From positions 1 to 28,930 of the forward strand of contig CAXTHM010000053.1 in assembly GCA_964244115.1 (NCBI GenBank): a stretch of 28,930 nt of DNA. Direction: 5' to 3'. Below, piece after piece: positions 22,094 to 28,930 of this stretch. Position numbers and translations under genes: made by a program. A model generated the notes under the pieces. It ran no database searches and was not told the origin of the DNA. It worked only from the letters and a program-made list of their open reading frames with translations. How positions within the stretch are numbered: position 1 is the first letter of the stretch; each line of letters starts with the position of its first letter. This DNA is from CADCWK01 sp964244115 (lineage in GTDB: Bacteria; Chloroflexota; Chloroflexia; Thermomicrobiales; UBA6265).

Positions 22094-23355
22094 TGCTGTT
22101 CGCTGGTCAGCAGCTCGCGGATCGTGCCAGTGAGAAGCAGCACGAGTGGGCAGCCGAGCCCGACGGCCAGCCCGACGATCAGGAAGACCGTCGGGGCGCC
22201 GAGGCGGTCCGTGAGCTGACCGAGCAGCCCGTTCCAACCCGCCCAGGCCAGCGTGATCAGCGCCGTCCAGACAGCGTAGAACCGCCCGCGCTCGGTGTCC
22301 GGGATGCGCTCGACGATCAGTTGCTGCGAGGCGATCACCAGCAGGCTGTCCGATAGCCCGAACAGGAACAGGGCCGCCGCGATGACCGGCAGGGGCGGGA
22401 CGAAGACGACCGCGATCAGGAGCAGGGGCGCGAAGTAGCCGAACCCCAGCATGAACGAGCGGCCGAGGCGGCGCTGGACCCGGCTGGCGAGCAGGCCACC
22501 AGCCACCGTCCCGGCGCTGAACGAGGCGACCAGCAGGGCGAACGTCGTCTGGGCCCCGTCCCCGAGGTCGAGGGTGACACTGGTGTAGGCGAGCAGGCCG
22601 ATCTGCATCAGCGTGCCGGCCCCGCCCCAGACCATCTCGGCGCCGACGATCGCCCGGATCGCCCGCTGGCGCCACATCACCCGGAAGCCGGTCGTCAGGT
22701 CCTCACGCATGGCGGGCCGGGCGACGGCGGTGCCTGGTTCGGTGGCCAGATTCGGCAGCCGCAGACCGAGGACCAGCAGGACGGAGGCGACGAAGCAGAG
22801 TGCCTGGGCGAAGAAGGTCGGCCCCGCTCCGAGGACCGTGACGAGCGCCGCGCCGACGACCGGACCGATCACCCGGATCCCGGCGCCGGTGACCTGGATC
22901 AGCGACAGCGCCCGGACGAGCAGCGACCGGTCGATCACCATCGGGACGGCGGCCATCTCGGCCGGGTGAGCCAGCGCCGAGAACGTGGCGACGATGAGCG
23001 CGATGGTCGTGATCTGCCAGGTCGAATCGGCGAAGGGCAGGAACAGGACGGCGACCATCCGGCCGAGGTCGGCGCCCAGCATGATCCTCCGCCGGTTGAC
23101 CCGGTCCGCCAGGACGCCGGCGAACGGGGCGAGGACGACTTTGGGGAGGGTCGAGAGGGCGTAGACGACCCCGAGCATCGTCAGCGACTCGGTCACCGCG
23201 AAGACGAGCAGCGGCAACGCGATCTGGGCGATCGACTCGCCGAGATTGGCGGTGATCGTGGCACCCCAGAGCCGGCGGAAGTTCCGGTTCCGGAGCACGT
23301 CGGCGTAGGTAACCTCGCCGGGCAGCGCATCGCTCGTCAGCTGTGGGGACGTCAT
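22042..23355 (-). CDS. MFS transporter, EntS/MFS_3-like exporter
   Basis: A 437-residue membrane transporter with about twelve helices. The loop between helices 2 and 3 has the MFS motif A-like GVLADRVNRRRIMLG. The start region RNRNFRRLWGATITANLGES is typical of MFS_3 (enterobactin exporter EntS-like) transporters that export small molecules or drugs. Start ATG at 23353-23355 has GGAG 8 bases upstream; the 24-codon upstream extension is rejected. Substrate unknown. Its final 52 bases overlap the WYL gene on the opposite strand, a rare convergent overlap. Confidence 0.88.
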   Translation of the reverse strand: MTSPQLTSDALPGEVTYADVLRNRNFRRLWGATITANLGESIAQIALPLLVFAVTESLTMLGVVYALSTLPKVVLAPFAGVLADRVNRRRIMLGADLGRMVAVLFLPFADSTWQITTIALIVATFSALAHPAEMAAVPMVIDRSLLVRALSLIQVTGAGIRVIGPVVGAALVTVLGAGPTFFAQALCFVASVLLVLGLRLPNLATEPGTAVARPAMREDLTTGFRVMWRQRAIRAIVGAEMVWGGAGTLMQIGLLAYTSVTLDLGDGAQTTFALLVASFSAGTVAGGLLASRVQRRLGRSFMLGFGYFAPLLLIAVVFVPPLPVIAAALFLFGLSDSLLVIASQQLIVERIPDTERGRFYAVWTALITLAWAGWNGLLGQLTDRLGAPTVFLIVGLAVGLGCPLVLLLTGTIRELLTSEQHQDGADVVSAEPSVTAG

Positions 23356-23457
23356 CGGTTTCGCTCCATCGTCTGTCCTGAGCGGACACCGCCCCTCGGA
23401 TGATAAGAGGACAACGGGACAGACCATGTCCGGGTTCCGGCGTGCCGGGGAAACGAC

Positions 23458-23490
23458 AGCGCCCCTCCCCGTTGTCGGGGAAGGGGCGCT
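23458..23490 (-). terminator. GC-rich hairpin downstream of rpsR
   Basis: AGCGCCCCTCCCCG (23458-23471) pairs with CGGGGAAGGGGCGCT (23476-23490) with one bulge and the loop TTGT. It lies about 80 bases beyond the rpsR stop (minus strand) and upstream of the MFS start, so it should end the ribosomal transcript. A weak T-rich stretch follows on the minus strand (GTCGTTTCC). Confidence 0.65.
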
Positions 23491-23569
23491 GGAGGCAGAG
23501 CCCGAGGGACCGGGTCGTCCGTCAGCTTCCGGTCGATCGGATCACCGGATCGACGATGACCGGGACGGG

Positions 23570-24052
23570 TTAGCGGCGGCCATCGGAGACGAACGGCAGG
23601 AGGGCCATGTGCCGGGCGCGCTTGATCGCCACGGTCAGGGCACGCTGCTGGCCGGCATTGCAGTTGGTCTTGCGCCGGTTGGAGATCTTGCCGCGCTCGT
23701 CGAGGCAGCGGCGCAGGCGCTGGATGTCCTTGTAGTCGACGACTTCGCCGGTGCCGAAGATCGGCTCCTTACGGCCCCGTCCCCGGCCGCCGAAGCCACC
23801 GCCCCGGCCACCACGGCGATCGCCACGCTCCGGGCGGTCGCCGCCGCCCGGGCGGTCGCCTCGGTCGCCACCTGGGCCACCACCGGGGCGATCCCCACCA
23901 CCGGGCCGGTCGCCGCCGCCGAAGCGGTCTCCACCGCGATCGCCACCGCGGTCACCGCTGGCGGAACGCTGGGCACCGGCGCCGAACCGGGAGCGGGCAC
24001 CCTGCTCGCCGGACGGGCGGGCCTGCTCGCTTGTCTGCGTTGAATCAGCCAT
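23570..24052 (-). CDS. rpsR: Ribosomal protein bS18 with long Gly-Asp-Arg-rich N-terminal extension
   Basis: The last 67 residues (about 94-160) are bS18 of the small ribosomal subunit: VVDYKDIQRLRRCLDERGKI, then NRRKTNCNAGQQRALTVAIK and RARHMALLPF. Usual bS18 is about 75-85 residues; this protein is 160. Residues 1-93 are low complexity, with nine GDR triplets between 33 and 80 and RGG-like arginine-glycine runs (RRGGRGGGFGGRGRGRK). The CxxC pair found in zinc-binding bS18 is absent (RKEPIFG in that place), so this is the zinc-free form. Start ATG (24050-24052) has AAGGAG 11 bases upstream. It follows rpmG directly on the same strand; the usual rpsF-ssb-rpsR-rplI neighbours are not here. The extension is basic, disordered and RNA-binding-like. 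Confidence 0.93.
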   Translation of the reverse strand: MADSTQTSEQARPSGEQGARSRFGAGAQRSASGDRGGDRGGDRFGGGDRPGGGDRPGGGPGGDRGDRPGGGDRPERGDRRGGRGGGFGGRGRGRKEPIFGTGEVVDYKDIQRLRRCLDERGKISNRRKTNCNAGQQRALTVAIKRARHMALLPFVSDGRR

Positions 24053-24103
24053 TGATCTGTCTACTCCTTGAGGCGTCGGACGGGTTACGGGATGAGGGCG
24101 CGG

Positions 24104-24271
24104 TTACCGCGTCTCACGAAACATGACGTGGCGGCGGATCGTCGGGTCGTACTTCATCAGCTCGAGCCGGGCCGGGTCGCTGCGCTTGTTCTTCTCGGTC
24201 GTGTAGAAGTGCGAACTCTCGGTGGAGCGCAGCTTGACGACGATCCGGTCGCCCTTCTTGGCCTTTGCCAT
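24104..24271 (-). CDS. rpmG: Ribosomal protein bL33, zinc-free form
   Basis: A 55-residue large-subunit ribosomal protein. MAKAKKGDRIVVKLRSTE, then SSHFYTTEKNKRSDPARLEL and MKYDPTIRRHVMFRET match bL33 along the full length. No cysteine is present, so it is the C-minus (zinc-independent) form. Start ATG (24269-24271) has GAGG 5 bases upstream; a longer frame with 51 extra codons is not bL33-like and is rejected. It precedes rpsR by 51 bases on the same strand, so they are probably co-transcribed. Confidence 0.95.
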   Translation of the reverse strand: MAKAKKGDRIVVKLRSTESSHFYTTEKNKRSDPARLELMKYDPTIRRHVMFRETR

Positions 24272-24562
24272 GGTTGCCTCACTCTTCGTCGTTCTGGTCG
24301 GACCCCACACCCTGGGATGACCGGTTGTCGCGCCATGACGGACCGCGCTCGCTGGCTCTTGCCATAGCCGTCCCATCGGTCGCGCGGACGCGACGGAGGC
24401 TTGGCCGGGACAGCATGCAAGCATAGCGCACGACCGGCCTCCGCGCGAACGCGACGGCTGGTCCGGCCCGCTGGCTCACCGCAACGAGCGATTCTACCCC
24501 GGATCGGGCGGTTCCCGCCACTGCCGACGGCTACCTCGTCACGGATCGTCGCCCCGCCGGGG
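24272..24562 (-). promoter_or_regulatory. Upstream region of the rpmG-rpsR pair
   Basis: 291 bases between rpmG and the stop of the acyltransferase gene (both minus). On the minus strand, TATGCT (24420-24425) with TTCGCG (24443-24448) 17 bases upstream is one weak promoter; TAGAAT (24491-24496) is a better -10 without a good -35. Either gives a leader of 140-210 bases. No Zur-type palindrome was recognised. No tRNA gene is visible. Confidence 0.35.
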
Positions 24563-25771
24563 CTACAGGACCCGCGCGACGATGGGGATCCGGCGCAGGG
24601 ACCAGGCGATGAGGTAGCAGAGCGGGATGCCCACGGCGACGGCGACGGCGAACTTCGTCAGGATCGGGACGTCGACGGGCATCAGGGCGAGCGCGACGAG
24701 GACGATGACCGGCGCATGGACGATGTAGACGGCGTAGTTCTCCCGCGAGAGCCAGCGCAGCCGGGTACCCTGCCAGTCGCACCGGCTGCGGAAGAACGTC
24801 AGCAGGGCCAGGCAGGTGCCGACGCAGAAGATCGATTCCCAGAGCGAGAAGGCGAGCGACTGCGGCGTCCCGTTCCCCAGCCAGGCCGTCTCCGTGCCAG
24901 CCATGCTGAGCGGCAGCATGGTGCAGGACACGGTAATGAGGGCGATCAGCCCGGCCCAGCCCATCCAGGACGGGATCGTGGTGAACCAGTTCCGGCGCCA
25001 CGCGACGAGGCCGACGGTGAACAGGGCGACGTACTGGGGCAGGAACGCCGGCGTCGGGAAGTCGATCGTGTCGATGTAGGAATAGACGGGCAGCCAGATC
25101 CGGAACAACCAGCTCGCGAGGCCGAGCAGGAGGGCGAACGTCGCCACGCCTTGCCAGGTCGGTGTGGTCGATTCCCTCGGCATAGACGCGAACCGGGCGG
25201 GCCGGAAGCGGCGCCAGAGCAGCCAGCCAGTCGTCAGGACCAGCAGGAGTTCGAGGAACCAGAGGGGGCCCGACCGCTCGTTGTCCCAGTACGCCGCGAC
25301 GGTCGGGCGCTGGTCGTACGCGAACCAGCCGACGGCCAGGGAGATCGCGGGCGAGATGGCGAAGCGGAAGGCGAGCAGCGGGACCAGTAGCCTCAGGATG
25401 CGCTCGCGGATGAAGGAGAGGGCGCCGCGACGCTCGTAGGACCCGGGGACGAAGTAGGCCGCGATCAGGAAGAACGCGCCCATGAAGAAGGCCTGGGTCA
25501 GCATGATGAAGACGGACAGGACGTGGAACGGCGCCCCGTCGCCGAGCGGCTCGTGATAGTACCAGCCGACGGACCAGGTGTAGGTGACGGCGAGATGATG
25601 CAGCACCACCAGCATCGTCAGCATCGTCCGGATGTTGTCGACGAAGAGCAGCCGTCCCCGACGGGCCGCCGTGACCGGCGGTTCTACCGGCTCCACGGGG
25701 CGCAAGGACGGGTACGACGTGAGCGTGTCAGTGGTCCCTTCCCGGTCGAGGGCGCGTGCCGATGATTGCAC
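24563..25771 (-). CDS. Acyltransferase-3 family membrane protein
   Basis: A 402-residue integral membrane acyltransferase (Acyltransferase_3/OafA-like), with about ten helices. The N-terminal segment RLLFVDNIRTMLTMLVVLHH holds the conserved region around the His of LHHLAV; MGAFFLIAAYFVPGSYERRG with RERILRLLVPLL is the next characteristic stretch of this family. Such enzymes O-acylate envelope polysaccharides or lipids; the acceptor is unknown. The start is GTG at 25769-25771, with GGAG 11 bases upstream. The first 37 residues are polar. It is downstream of the response regulator on the same strand, but a hairpin (25797-25833) lies between, so co-regulation is uncertain. Confidence 0.9.
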   Translation of the reverse strand: MQSSARALDREGTTDTLTSYPSLRPVEPVEPPVTAARRGRLLFVDNIRTMLTMLVVLHHLAVTYTWSVGWYYHEPLGDGAPFHVLSVFIMLTQAFFMGAFFLIAAYFVPGSYERRGALSFIRERILRLLVPLLAFRFAISPAISLAVGWFAYDQRPTVAAYWDNERSGPLWFLELLLVLTTGWLLWRRFRPARFASMPRESTTPTWQGVATFALLLGLASWLFRIWLPVYSYIDTIDFPTPAFLPQYVALFTVGLVAWRRNWFTTIPSWMGWAGLIALITVSCTMLPLSMAGTETAWLGNGTPQSLAFSLWESIFCVGTCLALLTFFRSRCDWQGTRLRWLSRENYAVYIVHAPVIVLVALALMPVDVPILTKFAVAVAVGIPLCYLIAWSLRRIPIVARVL

Positions 25772-25796
25772 GATCGGTCGATCTCCAGCGTCCGGT

Positions 25797-25833
25797 GGGC
25801 TGCCCGACCCGATTCGGGCGGGTCGGGCCAGCC
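25797..25833 (-). terminator. Hairpin between response regulator and acyltransferase
   Basis: GCCCGACCCG (25802-25811) and CGGGTCGGGC (25819-25828) form a perfect 10-bp stem with loop ATTCGGG, extended by GGCT/CAGCC flanks with one bulge. Located 80-110 bases after the response regulator stop and just before the acyltransferase ribosome site. A terminator or a leader attenuator. Confidence 0.55.
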
Positions 25834-25910
25834 GTCGGATGAGGTGGGGCGGTCTGGTCGCTGCCTTGGTGTACGCCGTGGACGGGTTCCCGGGTTCAGT
25901 GATTCGGGAA

Positions 25911-26546
25911 TCAGATCAATCCGCGCCGGATCGACTCGGCAACGGCGTGGGCCCGGTCGACGGCGCCCAGCTTGTGGAAGATCACCTGGAGGCGCTTCTT
26001 GATCGCGATCTCGCTGCGACCGGTGGCGACGCCGATCTCGCGGTTGGTCGAGCCCTGGCTGGCCTGCCGGAGGATCTCGCGGTCGTCGTCGCTGAGGTCG
26101 GCATCGCGGCGGGTGGCTTCGCGGGCCAGGCCGCTGAACTGGGCGAGGATACCGTCGAGGAGCTCGGGGCTCAGCTGACGGCGGCCACGGGCGACGGCCC
26201 GGATCGCCGCGATCAGGTCCTCGGTCGGCGCGTTCTTCAGCAGATACCCGTCGGCGCCGGCCTCGATCGCCTGGCGAACGTAGGCCTGATCGCCGTAGGA
26301 CGTCAGGATCAGGACCGCCCCCGGCCACTCCTGCTCCCGGAGCCGCCGGATGGCCTGGACGCCGCTGGCGCCCGGCATTCGCAGGTCGAGCAGGATGACG
26401 TCCGGCCGTAGGGCCTTCGCCTGCTCGATCGCGCCGGCGGCGTCGTGGGCCTCGCCGGTGACCTTGATGTCCTCGGTCGTCGCGAGGAGTTTGCGGAGGC
26501 CTTCGATGACGACCGGATGGTCGTCGACCAGGAGTACTGAGACCAT
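25911..26546 (-). CDS. NarL/FixJ-family response regulator
   Basis: A 211-residue two-component response regulator. The receiver domain (1-120) has DDHP (8-11), the phosphorylated Asp54 in DVILLDLRMPG, TSYGDQAYV and the Lys of YLLKNA; all switch residues are present. The LuxR-type helix-turn-helix follows at about 148-205 with DREILRQASQGSTNREIG and IAIKKRLQVIFHKLGAVDRA, whose pattern matches the family closely. It would bind DNA as a dimer when phosphorylated. No kinase is adjacent; the HPK7 kinase at 16113-18164 is of the class that pairs with this type. Start ATG (26544-26546) has AAGG 7 bases upstream. Confidence 0.95.
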   Translation of the reverse strand: MVSVLLVDDHPVVIEGLRKLLATTEDIKVTGEAHDAAGAIEQAKALRPDVILLDLRMPGASGVQAIRRLREQEWPGAVLILTSYGDQAYVRQAIEAGADGYLLKNAPTEDLIAAIRAVARGRRQLSPELLDGILAQFSGLAREATRRDADLSDDDREILRQASQGSTNREIGVATGRSEIAIKKRLQVIFHKLGAVDRAHAVAESIRRGLI

Positions 26547-27387
26547 GCCAAGCCTTTGTGTCTGCGGTCACCACTCCGACGAACCGGCCGGCTGGGACCA
26601 TCCGGCCGGTCTGACGGCCGGGTCGCTGGATGTCCTCCGCATTGTGCCTCATCGGGCGGTCATGGTGGCGTCGTCGACCGTGCGTCATTGCGTTCATCGG
26701 AACCTTGATGAACCTTTTCGGCTCCGGATCGTCCCATCGCCACCTCTCCGGATGCCTGAGCGGATTCGGCCCGGAGCCGGTTCGCCATCCAGCCAGCGCC
26801 GCGTCCCGTCACGGTCGGCACCATCACGGCGCGAACGGGCCGGAAATGGTATCCGTTCGCACCGGTTCTCGTGACTGACAGTCAGTATCATTCGATCACG
26901 AGTGCGGACAACGGTGCTGAATCCCCTCCTCCCAGCCCGCTGATCAGCCTCGGACGTTCGGTTCGTGACACACGTCATCGGCCGAAGGTGGTCGGCAAGG
27001 AGTGGCACCTCCGGGTGACGCGCCGAGTGGGCCAAGAACCCTGATGAACGCCACATCGTGGCCCAGTCAGTGCATCCATGAAGTACGGACACGGACGCGT
27101 CGTGGCCAGCCAGCGCGACGCATCTCCGACCGGCGATTGCCAGCCACAGTCGTCGGTCACACGTCCACAGGGGCCGGTATGGTGGAACCCCCGTCCACCA
27201 GCCGGCCCCGCTTCATTTTTCGGGATCGGGCATCGTCGCCCGTCCCGGGTGCAGCAGTGTCCAGGTCGATTCGACCCGGTTCCCCCGTCTGCTCACCGCC
27301 CCGGACGTCAGGGGGCATGCTTTCTGCTCGACGCGACAGGGCATCCTCCTACGACCGAATCGCCGTCACCGGCAGGAAAGCAGCCCG
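26547..27387. other. 841-bp spacer without a supported gene
   Basis: Between the divergent response regulator and HtrA-like genes. Open frames on both strands (for example minus 26694-27092 and plus 27002-27700) lack family motifs and good ribosome sites, so I report none. The only distinct structure is the perfect 13-base dyad ACTGACAGTCAGT at 26874-26886. Promoters of both flanking genes should lie here. Confidence 0.5.
26874..26886. promoter_or_regulatory. Perfect dyad, TetR-operator-like
   Basis: ACTGAC A GTCAGT is a perfect inverted repeat (13 bases) and has the shape of TetR-family operators. No TetR gene is in the window. It lies about 330 bases upstream of the response regulator start and 500 bases before the HtrA-like start. 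Confidence 0.35.
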
Positions 27388-28773
27388 ATGTCCGACGAGT
27401 TCGATCCCCGCCATAATCCCGCGTTCCGTCCGAACTGGGGGGAGCGGCCGGAACCGACCTCCACCCCGGCTCCCGGCTTCGGGCAGCCTCCCTCCCCCTG
27501 GCAGCCGTTCCGGTCTCCGGACCGGGCGTCCGGTCCCGATGCGCCTGGTCCGGATCAGTGGTTCGGTGGCGCTCCGTCAGCCTGGCCGCCGTTCGATCCC
27601 TCGTTCCGGCCGCCCCCGCCGGTTCCCGGGCCCGGCCCGGCCCGTTCGGGCGGCCGATCCTGGGGCACTCCCCTGTTGCTGGCGCTGGTCGCGATCCTGA
27701 CGATCTCGACCGCTGGCCTGCTGATCGCCCGGTCCGGTGACGACGGCGCGGGGAGCGAGCGGCAGCTCGTCTCCTCCGTCCAGTTCTCGACCCCGGCCGC
27801 CCTCACCGAGAGCGGCGGATCGAATCAGGTCGTGGACGTCGTCGCCCGGGTCGCCCCGGCCGTGGTCACGGTGATCAACCGGCAGGAGTCGCAGGCGATC
27901 GGGGATGACACCTCGGTCGAGGTCGGGGCTGGGACCGGGTTCTTCATCGATCTCGACGGCTACATCGTCACCAACCAGCACGTCGTCGCCGGCGGGACCG
28001 ACTTCCTGATCGTGCTCGCCGATGGCTCCACCCGAGCCGGCGACCTCGTCGGGGCCGACCCGGTCAGCGACCTCGCCGTCCTGCGCGTCGATGGCGAGGT
28101 CCCGGCCTACGTCGCCTTCGGGGACAGCGACCGCCTCCAGCCGGGGGCGGGGGTGCTGGCGATCGGCTCGCCGCTGGGCGCGTTCAGCAACACCGTCACC
28201 GAGGGGATCGTCAGCGCGATCGGCCGGACCGACGCCCAGTTCCAGGGGTCGGGCGGGTTGTACGCGAACCTCGTCCAGCACGACGCCGCGATCAACCCCG
28301 GCAACTCCGGCGGCCCCCTGTTCACCCTCGACGGCAGCGTCGTCGGGGTCAACACGCTCGGCATCCCGCAGGACGCTGACGGCACGCCCGTCCAGGGGCT
28401 GTTCTTCGCCATCCCCTCGAACTCGGTCGCGCAGGTCGTGAACACGCTCATTGCGGAGGGCGAGGTCGTCTACCCGTATCTCGGCATCCAGAGCGTGGCG
28501 ATCAGTCCGACGCTCGCGGCCCAGTACGGCCTCCCGGTCAGTTACGGCGAACTCGTGCTGGATGACCCCGCGGCCGGTTCGCCGGCCGCGGACGCCGGCC
28601 TGCGGGCGGGGGATATCCTGGTCTCGCTGGACGGCGAGCCGATCGACCTCCAGACGCCGTTCCTGGAGTTGCTGTTCGCGCATGAGCCCGACGACACCGT
28701 CGATTTCGTCGTCCAGCGCGGCGACGATCAGATCGAACTGGAGATCACGCTGCAGACGCGACCGGACCAGTAG
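27388..28773 (+). CDS. Membrane-anchored HtrA/DegP-type serine protease with PDZ domain
   Basis: A 461-residue protein. Residues 1-92 are a Pro/Gly-rich cytosolic segment; WGTPLLLALVAILTISTAG (about 92-112) is a single transmembrane helix; then a linker, the trypsin-like protease domain with catalytic His198 (TNQHVV), Asp228 (SDLAVL) and Ser307 (NPGNSGGP), and a C-terminal PDZ domain (about 365-455, GSPAADAGLRAGDILVSLDG). The triad is complete, so it should be active in degrading misfolded proteins outside the membrane. Start ATG at 27388 has AGGA 11 bases upstream. Such proteases respond to envelope stress; no regulator of that kind is adjacent. A copy of repeat A follows downstream. Confidence 0.94.
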   Translation: MSDEFDPRHNPAFRPNWGERPEPTSTPAPGFGQPPSPWQPFRSPDRASGPDAPGPDQWFGGAPSAWPPFDPSFRPPPPVPGPGPARSGGRSWGTPLLLALVAILTISTAGLLIARSGDDGAGSERQLVSSVQFSTPAALTESGGSNQVVDVVARVAPAVVTVINRQESQAIGDDTSVEVGAGTGFFIDLDGYIVTNQHVVAGGTDFLIVLADGSTRAGDLVGADPVSDLAVLRVDGEVPAYVAFGDSDRLQPGAGVLAIGSPLGAFSNTVTEGIVSAIGRTDAQFQGSGGLYANLVQHDAAINPGNSGGPLFTLDGSVVGVNTLGIPQDADGTPVQGLFFAIPSNSVAQVVNTLIAEGEVVYPYLGIQSVAISPTLAAQYGLPVSYGELVLDDPAAGSPAADAGLRAGDILVSLDGEPIDLQTPFLELLFAHEPDDTVDFVVQRGDDQIELEITLQTRPDQ

Positions 28774-28858
28774 GGTCGGTCGGTTCGATCTCGAGATGAC
28801 CGCAGCGTGTCCGTCCGGGAGGGGCGACACGGGTGTTCACGGCAAACGGGGTGGTCGC

Positions 28859-28926
28859 GAGCAGACCCCTCCCCCACCCCTCCCCGGCTCGTTTCGCGCT
28901 GCGGCGCTCACGCCCGGAGAGGGGCT
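28859..28926 (-). repeat. Palindromic repeat A, copy 3 (inverted, shorter)
   Basis: Read on the minus strand: CCCCTCTCCGGGC, a shorter loop containing GTGAGCGCCGCAGCGCG, then GAGCCGGGGAGGGG, and a tail GGGGGAGGGGTCTGCTC that matches the tail of copy 1. It ends close to the right edge of the window, about 85 bases after the protease stop codon, where its hairpin could also end transcription. Confidence 0.7.
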
Positions 28927-28930
28927 CCAC

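Noticed and set aside
24272..24562. Search for a tRNA gene before rpmG
   Set aside because: No cloverleaf or TTCRA-type T-loop found on either strand.
24401..25390. A 329-codon plus-strand open frame
   Set aside because: Antisense to the acyltransferase gene and rich in Arg/Asp/Glu repeats produced by the complement of hydrophobic codons.
26694..27092. A 132-codon minus-strand open frame in the large spacer
   Set aside because: No ribosome site, no domain, Arg-rich composition.

Overview
The window is very G+C-rich double-stranded chromosomal DNA. It has strong Shine-Dalgarno sites, a few GTG/TTG starts, short intergenic gaps and ordinary bacterial housekeeping and accessory genes. The mix of genes (tandem GH1 beta-glucosidases, PhoD, an HPK7 sensor kinase, Uma2 proteins, WYL regulator, cysteine-free bL33) together with dispersed GC-rich palindromic repeats fits a Chloroflexota bacterium of the Thermomicrobia/Sphaerobacter type. 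That placement is an inference from style and family content; no rRNA or other decisive marker is present. No phage, insertion sequence, CRISPR array, tRNA or rRNA was seen.

Layout. 1-123 is the start of an M20 amidohydrolase running off the left edge (minus). 124-1319 is a gene-poor spacer with one possible 42-residue ORF, a promoter/operator-like site and two families of dispersed repeats. 1320-4985 (plus) is a sugar-metabolism block: a sugar phosphate isomerase/epimerase, a strong hairpin, then two tandem GH1 beta-glucosidases. 5174-7877 (minus) holds a GNAT acetyltransferase and an orphan beta-class DNA methyltransferase, with a frameshifted coding remnant between them. At 8086-10905 a Tat-exported PhoD phosphatase (minus) and a PhnP-like metallo-hydrolase (plus) are divergent. 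10921-13805 carries small accessory genes: DinB-like, LysE exporter, SRPBCC and RNHCP zinc protein. 14053-15921 is a polytopic GT39-like membrane protein, convergent with a large NarL-type sensor histidine kinase (16113-18164, minus). 18443-20457 (plus) has two tandem Uma2 proteins and a HAD hydrolase. 20527-23355 contains a DUF3224 protein divergent from a WYL regulator, whose 3' end overlaps an oppositely oriented MFS exporter. 23570-24271 (minus) is the ribosomal pair bL33-bS18. 24563-26546 (minus) is an acyltransferase-3 membrane protein and a NarL/FixJ response regulator. After an 841-bp spacer, 27388-28773 (plus) is a membrane-anchored HtrA-type protease, and a third copy of the palindromic repeat ends the window.

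How the genes work together. The isomerase plus two glucosidases suggest uptake and turnover of beta-linked sugars. PhoD and PhnP suggest phosphate-ester scavenging. The window has one NarL-type kinase and one NarL-type response regulator, each without an adjacent partner and 8 kb apart; they might pair. The most unusual signals are a dispersed palindromic repeat of which one copy is read in frame inside the DNA methyltransferase, a bS18 protein doubled in length by a Gly-Asp-Arg repeat extension beside a zinc-free bL33, and a GH1 paralogue with Cys in place of the conserved -1 subsite His. I do not see a clearly new multi-gene system.
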